A stretch of DNA of 64,000 nt from contig JAZQBG010000010.1 of assembly GCA_045545595.1 (NCBI GenBank), positions 48,188 through 112,187 on the forward strand, written 5' to 3'. Shown piece after piece: positions 35,081 through 43,198 of the stretch. The stretch's first letter is position 1. The number at the start of each line of letters is the position of its first letter. The position numbers and the translations under genes are program-made. Origin of the DNA: SIG205 sp045545595. GTDB taxonomy: Bacteria > Bacillota_I > Bacilli_A > RF39 > UBA660. The notes under the pieces are model-generated. The model saw only the letters and a program-made list of their open reading frames with translations. It searched no databases and was not told the origin of the DNA.

Positions 35081-35123
35081 AAAAAGAAGATTTTGATTAT
35101 TATTTATCTAAATCTTCTTTTTT
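35081..35123. terminator. Bidirectional terminator between gap and the Rieske protein
   Basis: AAAAAGAAGATTT and AAATCTTCTTTTT pair over 13 bp around an AT-rich loop. Poly-T follows on both strands. The stop codon of the minus-strand gene lies in the loop. Confidence 0.85.
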
Positions 35124-36638
35124 AATTTTCACTAGTTTTAAATTTTTAATTGCAGGACCCTCTATAACCTTACCATAAATATCAAATCTAGATCCATGAC
35201 ATTTACAATCCCAGGTTTTTTCATCACTATTCCACTGCATAAAGCAATGAGTATGTGTACAATTTGGTTTTACTAATAAATATTCATCGCCATTGTTATA
35301 TGCGCCATAACACACACCCTTATAATTTACTATTGCTCCTTCATTCTTTTTGATCTTATCTAATTCACTAGAATTGGTGGTAATTCTTGATATGATAAGT
35401 CCGTTTATGCTTTTACCAATAATTTTAATTGATTCAACAATAGAGTTTATATGTGAAAATCTAAGAGGATTATATAAATATTTGAATGGATTTTTTTTAT
35501 TTAAAATCTCTCTACTAACTAATAAGGCTGCAACATGTGAATTAGTCATACCCCAAGTATGAAACGCAGTCTGAACAAACATGTTAGGAGTAAATCTAGA
35601 ATATTGACCTATAAATGGTAAGTAATCAATTGACATAACATCTTGATTAGTCCAAACATTAGTTATTTTAGCATTCTTATCAATTTTCTTTGCTTCTTTT
35701 ATTAGGCTATCTGTTTTTTGTTTATAATTGACTTTTTGTCCTGCAGTATGACTATTACCAACTAATATTATTGTATTGTTATTATATCTCAACGATTTAA
35801 CAGGTTTCTCAGTATTGATATACATTCCGTTTATTTTTTTATCCGATTTAAAAGCTAACAAATATGATTTTTCTTGATATAGTTTCCCAGGATATAAACC
35901 TATAAGATTAAATATAGGGTAATGCGTAGAAACTACAACATATTTTGATTTAATTACTTTATCATTATCAAAATATATATAATAATTATTGTCTCCTTTT
36001 TTATAATTAATAGCTTTATAATTTTCCAGAATAGTAACATTTTTGCGTTTACTTATAATCTCTATTATTTTATTTAAATACTTAATTGGATGGAATAAAT
36101 AGTTGCCCTCATACTTAATTGCTTTTTTAATCTTGATATCTATGGGGAGTTTATCCACAGTAGAAAATTTGACTTTCATCCTTGATAATGTATCTATTTC
36201 TTTTGTTAATTTTGTGGTTCCAGAATCAGTTTCTGAAAACATATAATTATTTTCTTTTGTTAAGTCGCAGTCAATGTTTTCTGTTTGAATAGTATCAACA
36301 ATATAATTCATGGCCTCTACTTGAGAATTATAATAATTCTTAGCTTTGTTTAATCCATGAATTTTTTCTATATCCTGATACATTAAATTATGTAATGGTG
36401 TTATTTTCGCACTAGTTTTAGCTGAAATATTTCTTGCGAGTTTTCCTGCATCAACAACTGTTATATTAATGTTGGTATCTTTTGATAATTCATACGCAGT
36501 CATAATACCACTCATTCCACCACCAATTATCAAAACATCGGTATTAATATTTTCTTTAATTTCAAAATCAAAATTCTTTTTTTCGTTTAACCAATAACTT
36601 TCTCTTTTCATATGCATCACAGTATTATTATTACCCAT
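35100..36638 (-). CDS. FAD-dependent oxidoreductase with C-terminal Rieske domain (YhfW-like)
   Basis: The 512-residue protein has an N-terminal DAO-type FAD domain with VLIIGGGMSGIMTAYELS (about 35-52) and the conserved NISAKTSAKITPLHNLMY, and a C-terminal Rieske domain with cluster motifs CTHTHC (460-465) and CKCHGS (478-483); Cys460, His462, Cys478 and His481 would ligate the [2Fe-2S] cluster, and the extra Cys pair could form the usual disulfide. B. subtilis YhfW has the same layout; its substrate is unknown. The start is uncertain: ATG 36638 has no strong ribosome site, and MHMKRESYWLN nine codons on is the alternative. Divergent from pgk. Confidence 0.9.
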   Translation of the reverse strand: MGNNNTVMHMKRESYWLNEKKNFDFEIKENINTDVLIIGGGMSGIMTAYELSKDTNINITVVDAGKLARNISAKTSAKITPLHNLMYQDIEKIHGLNKAKNYYNSQVEAMNYIVDTIQTENIDCDLTKENNYMFSETDSGTTKLTKEIDTLSRMKVKFSTVDKLPIDIKIKKAIKYEGNYLFHPIKYLNKIIEIISKRKNVTILENYKAINYKKGDNNYYIYFDNDKVIKSKYVVVSTHYPIFNLIGLYPGKLYQEKSYLLAFKSDKKINGMYINTEKPVKSLRYNNNTIILVGNSHTAGQKVNYKQKTDSLIKEAKKIDKNAKITNVWTNQDVMSIDYLPFIGQYSRFTPNMFVQTAFHTWGMTNSHVAALLVSREILNKKNPFKYLYNPLRFSHINSIVESIKIIGKSINGLIISRITTNSSELDKIKKNEGAIVNYKGVCYGAYNNGDEYLLVKPNCTHTHCFMQWNSDEKTWDCKCHGSRFDIYGKVIEGPAIKNLKLVKIKKEDLDK

Positions 36639-36684
36639 AATTTATCAATTACTCTTAAATTTAATTCTATATTATTTTAAAATA

Positions 36685-36693
36685 TGGTATACT
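36685..36693 (+). promoter_or_regulatory. Extended -10 promoter of the pgk operon
   Basis: TGgTATACT (36685-36693), about 35 bp upstream of the pgk ATG. No good -35 was seen 17 bp upstream. Confidence 0.6.
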
Positions 36694-36728
36694 TATCTTA
36701 TAGTTAGTAGTAGTTAGGAGGGAACATT

Positions 36729-38921
36729 ATGAAAAAGACCATCAGAGATTTTGAACTTAAAGGTAAAAGAGTAATAATTAGATGTGATTTTAATGTTCCA
36801 ATAAAAAATGGAAAGATTACTGATGATAATAGAATAGTTGAAAGTTTGCCAACAATAGAATATGCAATTAAAAAAGGTGCGAAAGTGATATTAATGTCTC
36901 ACCTTGGTAAAATTAAATCAGAAGAAGATAAAAAAGATAAAACTTTAAAACCTGTTGCGAAACGCTTGGAAGAATTTTTAAATAGAACAGTAACTTTCGT
37001 TAATGAGACACGTGGGGAATTATTAGAAAAAACTATATCAAAAATGAAAAACAAAGATGTAGTTTTAATGGAAAATACTAGATTCGAAGATTTAGATAAC
37101 AAAAAAGAAAGTAAAAATGATGAAGAATTAGGTAAATATTGGGCTAGTTTAGCAGATATTTATATAAATGATGCATTTGGTACTGCACATAGAAGTCATG
37201 CTTCAAATGTAGGTATTGCGTCGTATATTGATAGTGGGATAGGATTTCTTATTGAAAAAGAGTTAAATATATTGGAACCTGCAATCAATAAGCCTGAAAG
37301 ACCTTTTGTTGTGATTTTAGGTGGGGCGAAGGTTTCAGATAAAATTAAAGTTATTGAAAACTTAGTTGAAATAGCAGATTATATTCTAGTAGGCGGTGGA
37401 ATGTGTCATACATTTTTAAAAGCAGAAGGATATAATACTGGTAATTCTCTTGTTGATAATGATAGCATTGAGTTCTGTAAAAAAATACTAAAAGAACATG
37501 GTAATAAAATAGTGTTGCCTGTTGATATAGTTGTTAATGATGAATTTAAAGATACTAAAGGTAAAATCAAAACAATTAATGAAATTACAGATGAAGAAAT
37601 CGGTATGGATATTGGACCTAATACTATGGAATTATTTAAAAAATATATTTCTGATGCTAAGGAAATAGTATGGAATGGCCCAATGGGTGTATTTGAATAT
37701 AAAAACTATCAAAAGGGAACCAAAGAAATCTGTGATGCTGTTGCAAATAACACTAATACTACTATAATTGGCGGAGGGGATAGTGCAGCTGCAATAATCA
37801 AATTTGGTTATAAAGATAAAGTGACACATATTTCTACGGGTGGGGGAGCTTCATTGGCACTTTTTGAGGGAACTATTTTGCCTGGTATTGACGTTATTCC
37901 TGATAAAAGTGATGATGTGAAAAGTATTAAAAAAAAAACATATCTAATCTTGATTAGTTTAGCAATAATTGTATTATATTTTACATTAAAAGATAATTTT
38001 TCTTTAGTTATAAAGCAAATGCTAAACTTAAATATTTGGTTTGTTATACTTGCATTACTATTTATGGCAATATATGGGCTATTTAGAACTATGTCATTGC
38101 ATTTAATAATTAAAGACTTTAATAAAGATTTTAAGTTTGTTGATACAGTTAAAAATATGCTTATTACGCAGTTTTTCAATGGTACAACACCTTTTGCATC
38201 AGGTGGACAACCTGCACAAATATATTTTTTAAAAACACAAGGCGTTAATTTGCCAACTAGTACAAGTATAGTAATTCAAAATTTCGTGGTATATCAAGCT
38301 GTTTTAATAATATATGGATTGATTGCGATAATATTAAACTTCTTCTTTGACTTTTTCCCTAAAGTAACTATTTTAAAGAATTTTATTATACTAGGTTTTA
38401 TAGTTAATGTTGCAGTGATGATATTATTGTTTGTTATTAGCTTTGCTAAAAGTGCAAGCAAATTTACATTTGGTAAAACAATTGATCTGTTGTATAAATT
38501 AAAACTAATAAGATATCGAGTTAGAACTAAAAATAAATTAAATCAGATTGTAGATAAGTTTTATGATAGTGCAAAAAAAATAAGAGATAATAAAAATACA
38601 TTTGTTAAATGTTTCTTGTGTAATTTATTAGCATTTCCATTCTTGTACTCTATTCCATTACTATTATTATATAGTACAGGAGATTTTAATTCATTAAATG
38701 TTGTTATATCAATAGTAGCATGTAGCTATGTAATGATAATTGGCGCATTTGTTCCAATTCCAGGTGGTACTGGTGGATTAGAGTATGCATTTGTAAAATT
38801 TTATGGAAACTATATTTCTGGATATGTATTATCTACACTTGTAATAATGTGGAGATTTGTTACATATTATCTCGGAATGATTTTGGGTGCGATTGCCCTT
38901 AGCACAAATAAAAGGAGGTAA
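36729..38921 (+). CDS. pgk: Phosphoglycerate kinase fused to an MprF/AglD-type membrane domain
   Basis: Residues 1-393 are a complete PGK (1,3-bisphosphoglycerate + ADP to 3-phosphoglycerate + ATP): RCDFNVP, LMSHLGK, GGAKVSDK, WNGPMGVFE, GGGDSAAAI and the usual end at IPDK. The frame then continues without a stop into a membrane domain (about 400-730) with roughly seven helices and the signatures FFNGTTPFASGGQPAQIYFL and VPIPGGTGGLE of the lysylphosphatidylglycerol synthase TM/UPF0104 family (lipid-flippase-like). The junction DVKSIKKKT is coded over a run of ten A (37929-37938). One A more or fewer gives a 409- or 405-residue soluble PGK. Both alternative frames carry a stop just before the run with no start after it, so the membrane part has no free start other than GTG 37917. 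The glycosyltransferase follows after five bases. Confidence 0.9.
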   Translation: MKKTIRDFELKGKRVIIRCDFNVPIKNGKITDDNRIVESLPTIEYAIKKGAKVILMSHLGKIKSEEDKKDKTLKPVAKRLEEFLNRTVTFVNETRGELLEKTISKMKNKDVVLMENTRFEDLDNKKESKNDEELGKYWASLADIYINDAFGTAHRSHASNVGIASYIDSGIGFLIEKELNILEPAINKPERPFVVILGGAKVSDKIKVIENLVEIADYILVGGGMCHTFLKAEGYNTGNSLVDNDSIEFCKKILKEHGNKIVLPVDIVVNDEFKDTKGKIKTINEITDEEIGMDIGPNTMELFKKYISDAKEIVWNGPMGVFEYKNYQKGTKEICDAVANNTNTTIIGGGDSAAAIIKFGYKDKVTHISTGGGASLALFEGTILPGIDVIPDKSDDVKSIKKKTYLILISLAIIVLYFTLKDNFSLVIKQMLNLNIWFVILALLFMAIYGLFRTMSLHLIIKDFNKDFKFVDTVKNMLITQFFNGTTPFASGGQPAQIYFLKTQGVNLPTSTSIVIQNFVVYQAVLIIYGLIAIILNFFFDFFPKVTILKNFIILGFIVNVAVMILLFVISFAKSASKFTFGKTIDLLYKLKLIRYRVRTKNKLNQIVDKFYDSAKKIRDNKNTFVKCFLCNLLAFPFLYSIPLLLLYSTGDFNSLNVVISIVACSYVMIIGAFVPIPGGTGGLEYAFVKFYGNYISGYVLSTLVIMWRFVTYYLGMILGAIALSTNKRR

Positions 38922-38926
38922 GAAAT

Positions 38927-40162
38927 ATGAGAATTGGATTATTTACTGATACCTATCCTCCATATATAAATGGAGTTTCTACAAGTATATCAATGTTAAA
39001 GCATGCTTTAGAAAAACAAGGGCATCAAGTATTTGTAGTTACTGTAAATAATGAAATTTCTAAATATTCTTATGAAGATGGTGGAAGATTAATAAGAATT
39101 CCTGGTGTTCCTACTGGAATTTATGATTATAGACTAACAGGTATATATCCAGTAAGATGTATAAATAAAATTAAAAAATGGAAGCTTGATGTAATTCATT
39201 CACACACAGAGTTCGGAATCGGAACGTTTGCGAGAATAGTTGCTAAACAATTTAATATTCCGCTAGTTCATACTTACCACACTATGTATGAAGATTACAT
39301 TCATTATATTACTAAAGGTTATTTTGATCATGCAAGTAAAAAAATAGTAGAGTATCTAACATTATTCTATTGTGATAAAACAATTTCTGAGTTAATCGTT
39401 CCAACTAAAAAAACTTATGATTTATTTAAGGAAAAATATAAAGTTAGAAGAAATGTGCATATAATTCCTACTGGAATAGAAGTAGAAAGATTTTATAAAG
39501 AAAAATATACAACTACTATGAAGAACGAATATAGAAGAAAAATAGGTGTGACTACCGATGATTTTGTTATATTATTTGTTGGTAGATTAGCCAAGGAAAA
39601 AAATGTAGAATTTCTAATTGATTCTCATAAAGACTTAGTAAAAAAATATCCTAATTGCAAGTTGTTAATAATAGGTGATGGGCCTGATGCTGATAAATAT
39701 CGTAAAATGGCCGAAAAATTAAAAATATCTGATAATGTAATATTCACAGGAAAGGTTCCTTGGGAAGAAGTTCCTAATTACTATCAAATAGCTAATCTTT
39801 TTGCGACAGCTTCTGTTACAGAAACACAAGGTCTTACAGTTATTGAAGCAATGGCAGCTTCTGTACCCCCAGTTTGTATCGATGACGAAAGTTTTAGAAA
39901 TGTAGTTGTTGATGGATTAAATGGCAAGATATTTAAAAACAAAAGACAATATAAAAAAATTATAGAAGATTTAATTGATAATAAAGAAGAATTGAAAGTG
40001 TTATCTAAACAAGCCAGAAGAAATGCTGAGCAACATTCAGCTAAATATTTTGCCGAAAGAGTATTAGATGTTTATAAAATTGCAATAAATAATCAACCAA
40101 AATATAAATATGATATATTTGGTAGGGTTAAAAAAATTATAAAGGGGAATGAAGATGAGTAA
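38927..40162 (+). CDS. GT4-family glycosyltransferase, probably diacylglycerol glucosyltransferase
   Basis: The 411-residue GT-B fold protein begins MRIGLFTDTYPPYINGVSTS and has HSHTEFGIGTFAR, HTYHTMYEDYIHYIT, FVGRLAKEKNVEFLID and the EX7E motif ETQGLTVIEAMA. These match the GT4 1,2-diacylglycerol 3-glucosyltransferases (alMGS) of Acholeplasma and Firmicutes that make monoglucosyl-diacylglycerol for membranes or lipoteichoic acid anchors. GGAGGTAAG lies in the end of the pgk fusion gene, so the two are translationally coupled; a lipid-flippase-like domain next to a glycolipid synthase makes sense together. The acceptor is inferred. Confidence 0.85.
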   Translation: MRIGLFTDTYPPYINGVSTSISMLKHALEKQGHQVFVVTVNNEISKYSYEDGGRLIRIPGVPTGIYDYRLTGIYPVRCINKIKKWKLDVIHSHTEFGIGTFARIVAKQFNIPLVHTYHTMYEDYIHYITKGYFDHASKKIVEYLTLFYCDKTISELIVPTKKTYDLFKEKYKVRRNVHIIPTGIEVERFYKEKYTTTMKNEYRRKIGVTTDDFVILFVGRLAKEKNVEFLIDSHKDLVKKYPNCKLLIIGDGPDADKYRKMAEKLKISDNVIFTGKVPWEEVPNYYQIANLFATASVTETQGLTVIEAMAASVPPVCIDDESFRNVVVDGLNGKIFKNKRQYKKIIEDLIDNKEELKVLSKQARRNAEQHSAKYFAERVLDVYKIAINNQPKYKYDIFGRVKKIIKGNEDE

Positions 40163-40886
40163 ATTAATTGTAGCTAATTTTAAGATGAATATGTCTCTTC
40201 AAGATATTGCACAATATATTCAATATATTAACAGTAGTGATTTTAATCCAAATTTAAATGAAGTGGTTATTTGTCCTAGTTATATTTATATTCCATATCT
40301 TAATAATAACCCTAAATTTAAAGTTGGAGCTCAAGACGTTTCTATCAATGATAATGGGTCATATACAGGTGAAGTAAGTGCGTTTCAGTTAAAAGGGATA
40401 AATGCAAAATATTCTATTTTAGGACATAGCGATAGAAGAAAAAACTTTGGTGAAACTGAAAATATTATCAATAAAAAAATAAGACAATGTATAAATAATA
40501 ATATTAAACCAATAGTTTGTATTGGTGAGTCTAAAGAAGAAAGACTTATGATGAAAACTGAACAAGTCTTAAGAAGAAGTATTTTAGATTTACTTAGAAA
40601 TTTCAATAAGGAAGAATTAAGTAATGTAATTATTGCATATGAACCCGTTTGGGCAGTAGGTACAGGTACAATTCCAACCATTAAAGAAATAGAAGAAACT
40701 GCATTTTATATTAAAGACTTAGTTAGAAGTGCTTATAAAGTCGACATTAAAGTTTTATACGGTGGTAGTATAAGTTTGAAAGATGTTGATAAAATTATTG
40801 GAATGAATAACGTTGATGGTTATTTAATTGGCGGTTCATCTATTGATATTGAAGAATTTTCTAAAATTGTTGAATTAATAAACTAG
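40155..40886 (+). CDS. tpiA: Triosephosphate isomerase
   Basis: TPI interconverts dihydroxyacetone phosphate and glyceraldehyde 3-phosphate. The 243-residue protein starts MSKLIVANFKMN (catalytic Lys in NFKM), has GHSDRR (catalytic His; Asp replaces the usual Glu of GHSERR), AYEPVWAVGTGT (catalytic Glu) and the phosphate loops LYGGSI and GYLIGGSSI. ATG 40155 follows AAGGGG; an ATG two codons earlier is less well spaced. It overlaps the glycosyltransferase by eight bases, linking lipid and glycolytic genes in one operon. Confidence 0.96.
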   Translation: MSKLIVANFKMNMSLQDIAQYIQYINSSDFNPNLNEVVICPSYIYIPYLNNNPKFKVGAQDVSINDNGSYTGEVSAFQLKGINAKYSILGHSDRRKNFGETENIINKKIRQCINNNIKPIVCIGESKEERLMMKTEQVLRRSILDLLRNFNKEELSNVIIAYEPVWAVGTGTIPTIKEIEETAFYIKDLVRSAYKVDIKVLYGGSISLKDVDKIIGMNNVDGYLIGGSSIDIEEFSKIVELIN

Positions 40887-40914
40887 ATTACATTTTGAAT
40901 GTAATCTTTTCTTT
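40886..40914 (+). terminator. Terminator of the pgk-GT-tpiA operon
   Basis: GATTACATT (40886-40894), loop TTG, AATGTAATC (40898-40906), then TTTTC and TTTT. Confidence 0.87.
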
Positions 40915-40932
40915 TAGAATTTCCTTGTAAAA

Positions 40933-40949
40933 TTCGTGTAAATTCGACA
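40933..40949. promoter_or_regulatory. Tandem 0A-box-like sites upstream of spo0A
   Basis: TTCGACA (40943-40949) is the exact reverse complement of the Spo0A box TGTCGAA. A second, TTCGTGT (40933-40939), matches five of seven and starts exactly ten bases earlier, so both face the same side of the helix. A TATAAT (41004-41009) lies about 55 bp downstream. This suggests autoregulation of spo0A, as known in Bacillus; binding is inferred. Confidence 0.6.
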
Positions 40950-41058
40950 TAACAATACAAATTAAGCTAAAAAAAACTCTAGTAATATAGTAATGAATTA
41001 TTATATAATAGGGATGCATGAGTAGTAAGAAGTAATAAGAATGAGAAGGGAGAACAAA

Positions 41059-41832
41059 ATGGAAAATATAAAGATTCTTATGATTGATGATAACGAAAGC
41101 TTATGCAGTATGGTTAAGGAGTACTTTAGTGCTCATTCAAATATAAAAGTAGTATTAGAGGCCTATAATGGCTTAGAAGGAATAGAAGTAATCCAAAATA
41201 AACAGAATGAATATGATGTAATTATTTTGGATTTAATTATGCCTAAAAAAGATGGAATGTACGTATTAGAGGAAATGCAAAAACGAGGTATAGATAAGAA
41301 AGTAATCGTTTCTACGTCATTTAACGAAGAAGATACTATTAGAAAGGTATCAGGTTATGGAGTTAATTACTTTATATTAAAACCTTTTGAACTTTCTGAT
41401 TTAGAAAAAAGAATTATGGATGTTATGAATAAAAAAGAACATGGTAAAGTTATTGATTTACTTCATAACGATCTTCAAATCTGTATAACTAAAATTTTAC
41501 ACGAACTTGGGATTCCATCACACATTAAAGGTTATCAATATATTAGAGAAGGTATTACACTTCTTTATCAAAATCCAGATATGGTTGGTGCAATAACTAA
41601 AGAACTATATCCTGAGATAGGTAAGAAATTTAGTACAACAGTATCTAGAGTAGAAAGGGCAATAAGACATGCTATAGAAGTTAGCTGGAACAGAGGAAAC
41701 TGGGAACTTATGGAAGAAATATTTGGACATAGTGTAGACATTGATAAAGCTAAACCAACTAATTCAGAATTTATAGTTACAATTTCAGATAAATTAAAAT
41801 TAGAATTTCATACTAAACACAAAAGCAAATAA
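41059..41832 (+). CDS. spo0A: Sporulation master regulator Spo0A
   Basis: Spo0A is the response regulator that starts sporulation when phosphorylated. The 257-residue protein has a receiver domain (D10, D11, phospho-acceptor D58 in ILDLIMP, Lys in FILKPF) and the Spo0A-specific C-terminal DNA-binding domain (about 140-257) with ITKILHELGIPSHIKGYQYI and the recognition helix region TTVSRVERAIRHAIEVSWNR, which is nearly invariant in the family. ATG 41059 follows GAAGGGAGA; ATG 41041 is ahead of that site. It sits between tpiA and an ATPase gene, not next to spoIVB as in Bacillus. Its presence is the strongest evidence for an endospore-forming lineage. Confidence 0.96.
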   Translation: MENIKILMIDDNESLCSMVKEYFSAHSNIKVVLEAYNGLEGIEVIQNKQNEYDVIILDLIMPKKDGMYVLEEMQKRGIDKKVIVSTSFNEEDTIRKVSGYGVNYFILKPFELSDLEKRIMDVMNKKEHGKVIDLLHNDLQICITKILHELGIPSHIKGYQYIREGITLLYQNPDMVGAITKELYPEIGKKFSTTVSRVERAIRHAIEVSWNRGNWELMEEIFGHSVDIDKAKPTNSEFIVTISDKLKLEFHTKHKSK

Positions 41833-41850
41833 TTTTGCTTTTTTATTTTT
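41821..41850 (+). terminator. Terminator of spo0A
   Basis: AAAAGCAAA (41821-41829), loop TAAT containing the stop, TTTGCTTTT (41834-41842), then T-rich sequence. Confidence 0.88.
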
Positions 41851-41917
41851 ATTCATTGACATTATTATTATAGAATTTTATAATTAAGTTATAAATAATG
41901 AAAGGAGTGTACAATTT

Positions 41918-43186
41918 ATGGAACGAAAAATTGATAAATGGTTTTTAGAATGGAAAAATACGGAAAATAAAAATCCTGTAATATTAACAGGACCTACAAT
42001 GGTTGGTAAAAGTTATTCAGTTTTAAGTTTCGGTAAACTACATTATGAAAATTATATTTATGTTAATTTAGAGTACAATCCCTTAGTTTCAAACCTACTT
42101 AATAAAGAAACGAATATTGATAGACTTTTTGAAAAGTTATGCCTTTTATATCACATTGACGGCAAAAGAGAAAATACATTATTAATATTTGATAATATTG
42201 ACTATTACGAAAAAATAATAAATGTGTTATTGAGATTTAAAGAATGGAATCAAGAATATGATGTCATATGTATTGGCAATAATGTAATAATACCTCCTAA
42301 AAACACTTCATATGTAGGAAAAATAATGTTTAAGAAAATGTATAAAATGGATTTTGAAGAATTCTTAATAGCTAATAATCAAGCTCAGTTAGTAGAATTT
42401 ATTAAAGTATCGTATGATAAATGCAGGAAAAATTCTTTCCATACAGTCGCACTAGAATATTTTAAAAAGTACTTAGTAGTTGGAGGATACCCTAGTGTTG
42501 TTAATAAGTATGTTGAAACTGAAGATTATAATATGGTTCTTATAAAACAACATGAAGTATTCAAAGCAATTAATAATTATATATTTAAAAATTATAAAGG
42601 TAATACTTCAAAGATTTTAAACTCTATAATATCTACTCCAATGCAACTTTTTAAAGAAAATAAAAAATTTCAATATGGTGTTATTAAGAAGGGTGCGCGT
42701 CAAAGTGAATATAAAGAGCCTATTGAATGGTTAAAAAAATCAGATATATTAATTAAATGTTTAAAAGTTAATAAGATTAATAGAAGTATCTCGTCAAGTT
42801 CAGATGATGCAAGTTTTAAATTGTTCTTTAATGATAATGGATTACTAGCCTCTCAATATGGTATAGACTACAATAATATTTTAGATAAGAAATGGGAGCG
42901 TCATTTGGATGCGATTCTTCAAAATTATGTTGCGAATGCATTATATAGCAATGGACATCAAGTTTACTATTACGAAAGCGATGGTAAAGCTGAAATTCCA
43001 TTTGTAATTCAAAAAACTAATGGGGAAGTTATTCCTATAGATATTGAAAGAAGAAGAAAGGCTAAAAATATTACAAGATTTACAAAGGATAACAATATTT
43101 CGTATTCTATTAATTTATCTTTTGATAATTTTAGTAAAAGAGGGGATATTAAAAATATACCTTTATATGCAATAATGTATTTATAG
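41918..43186 (+). CDS. AAA_14/DUF4143-type ATPase
   Basis: The 422-residue P-loop ATPase has Walker A LTGPTMVGKSYS (about 23-34), a Walker B-like LLIFDNIDYY near 88, and the family core VVGGYPSVV (about 188) followed by the DUF4143 part ending in an endonuclease-like fold (WERHLDAILQNYVANALYS, then VIPIDIERRRKAKN). This family of ATPases is widespread with no settled role. Walker B lacks the usual DEIQ (reads DNID). AAAGGAGTG precedes ATG 41918. It lies 12 bp before gpmI, so it may be co-transcribed with it. Confidence 0.82.
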   Translation: MERKIDKWFLEWKNTENKNPVILTGPTMVGKSYSVLSFGKLHYENYIYVNLEYNPLVSNLLNKETNIDRLFEKLCLLYHIDGKRENTLLIFDNIDYYEKIINVLLRFKEWNQEYDVICIGNNVIIPPKNTSYVGKIMFKKMYKMDFEEFLIANNQAQLVEFIKVSYDKCRKNSFHTVALEYFKKYLVVGGYPSVVNKYVETEDYNMVLIKQHEVFKAINNYIFKNYKGNTSKILNSIISTPMQLFKENKKFQYGVIKKGARQSEYKEPIEWLKKSDILIKCLKVNKINRSISSSSDDASFKLFFNDNGLLASQYGIDYNNILDKKWERHLDAILQNYVANALYSNGHQVYYYESDGKAEIPFVIQKTNGEVIPIDIERRRKAKNITRFTKDNNISYSINLSFDNFSKRGDIKNIPLYAIMYL

Positions 43187-43198
43187 TGGGGTGAGAAA

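Noticed and set aside
36161..36169. A perfect DnaA box TTATCCACA
   Set aside because: It is alone and inside the coding sequence of the Rieske oxidoreductase; no further boxes are near, so it is probably chance.
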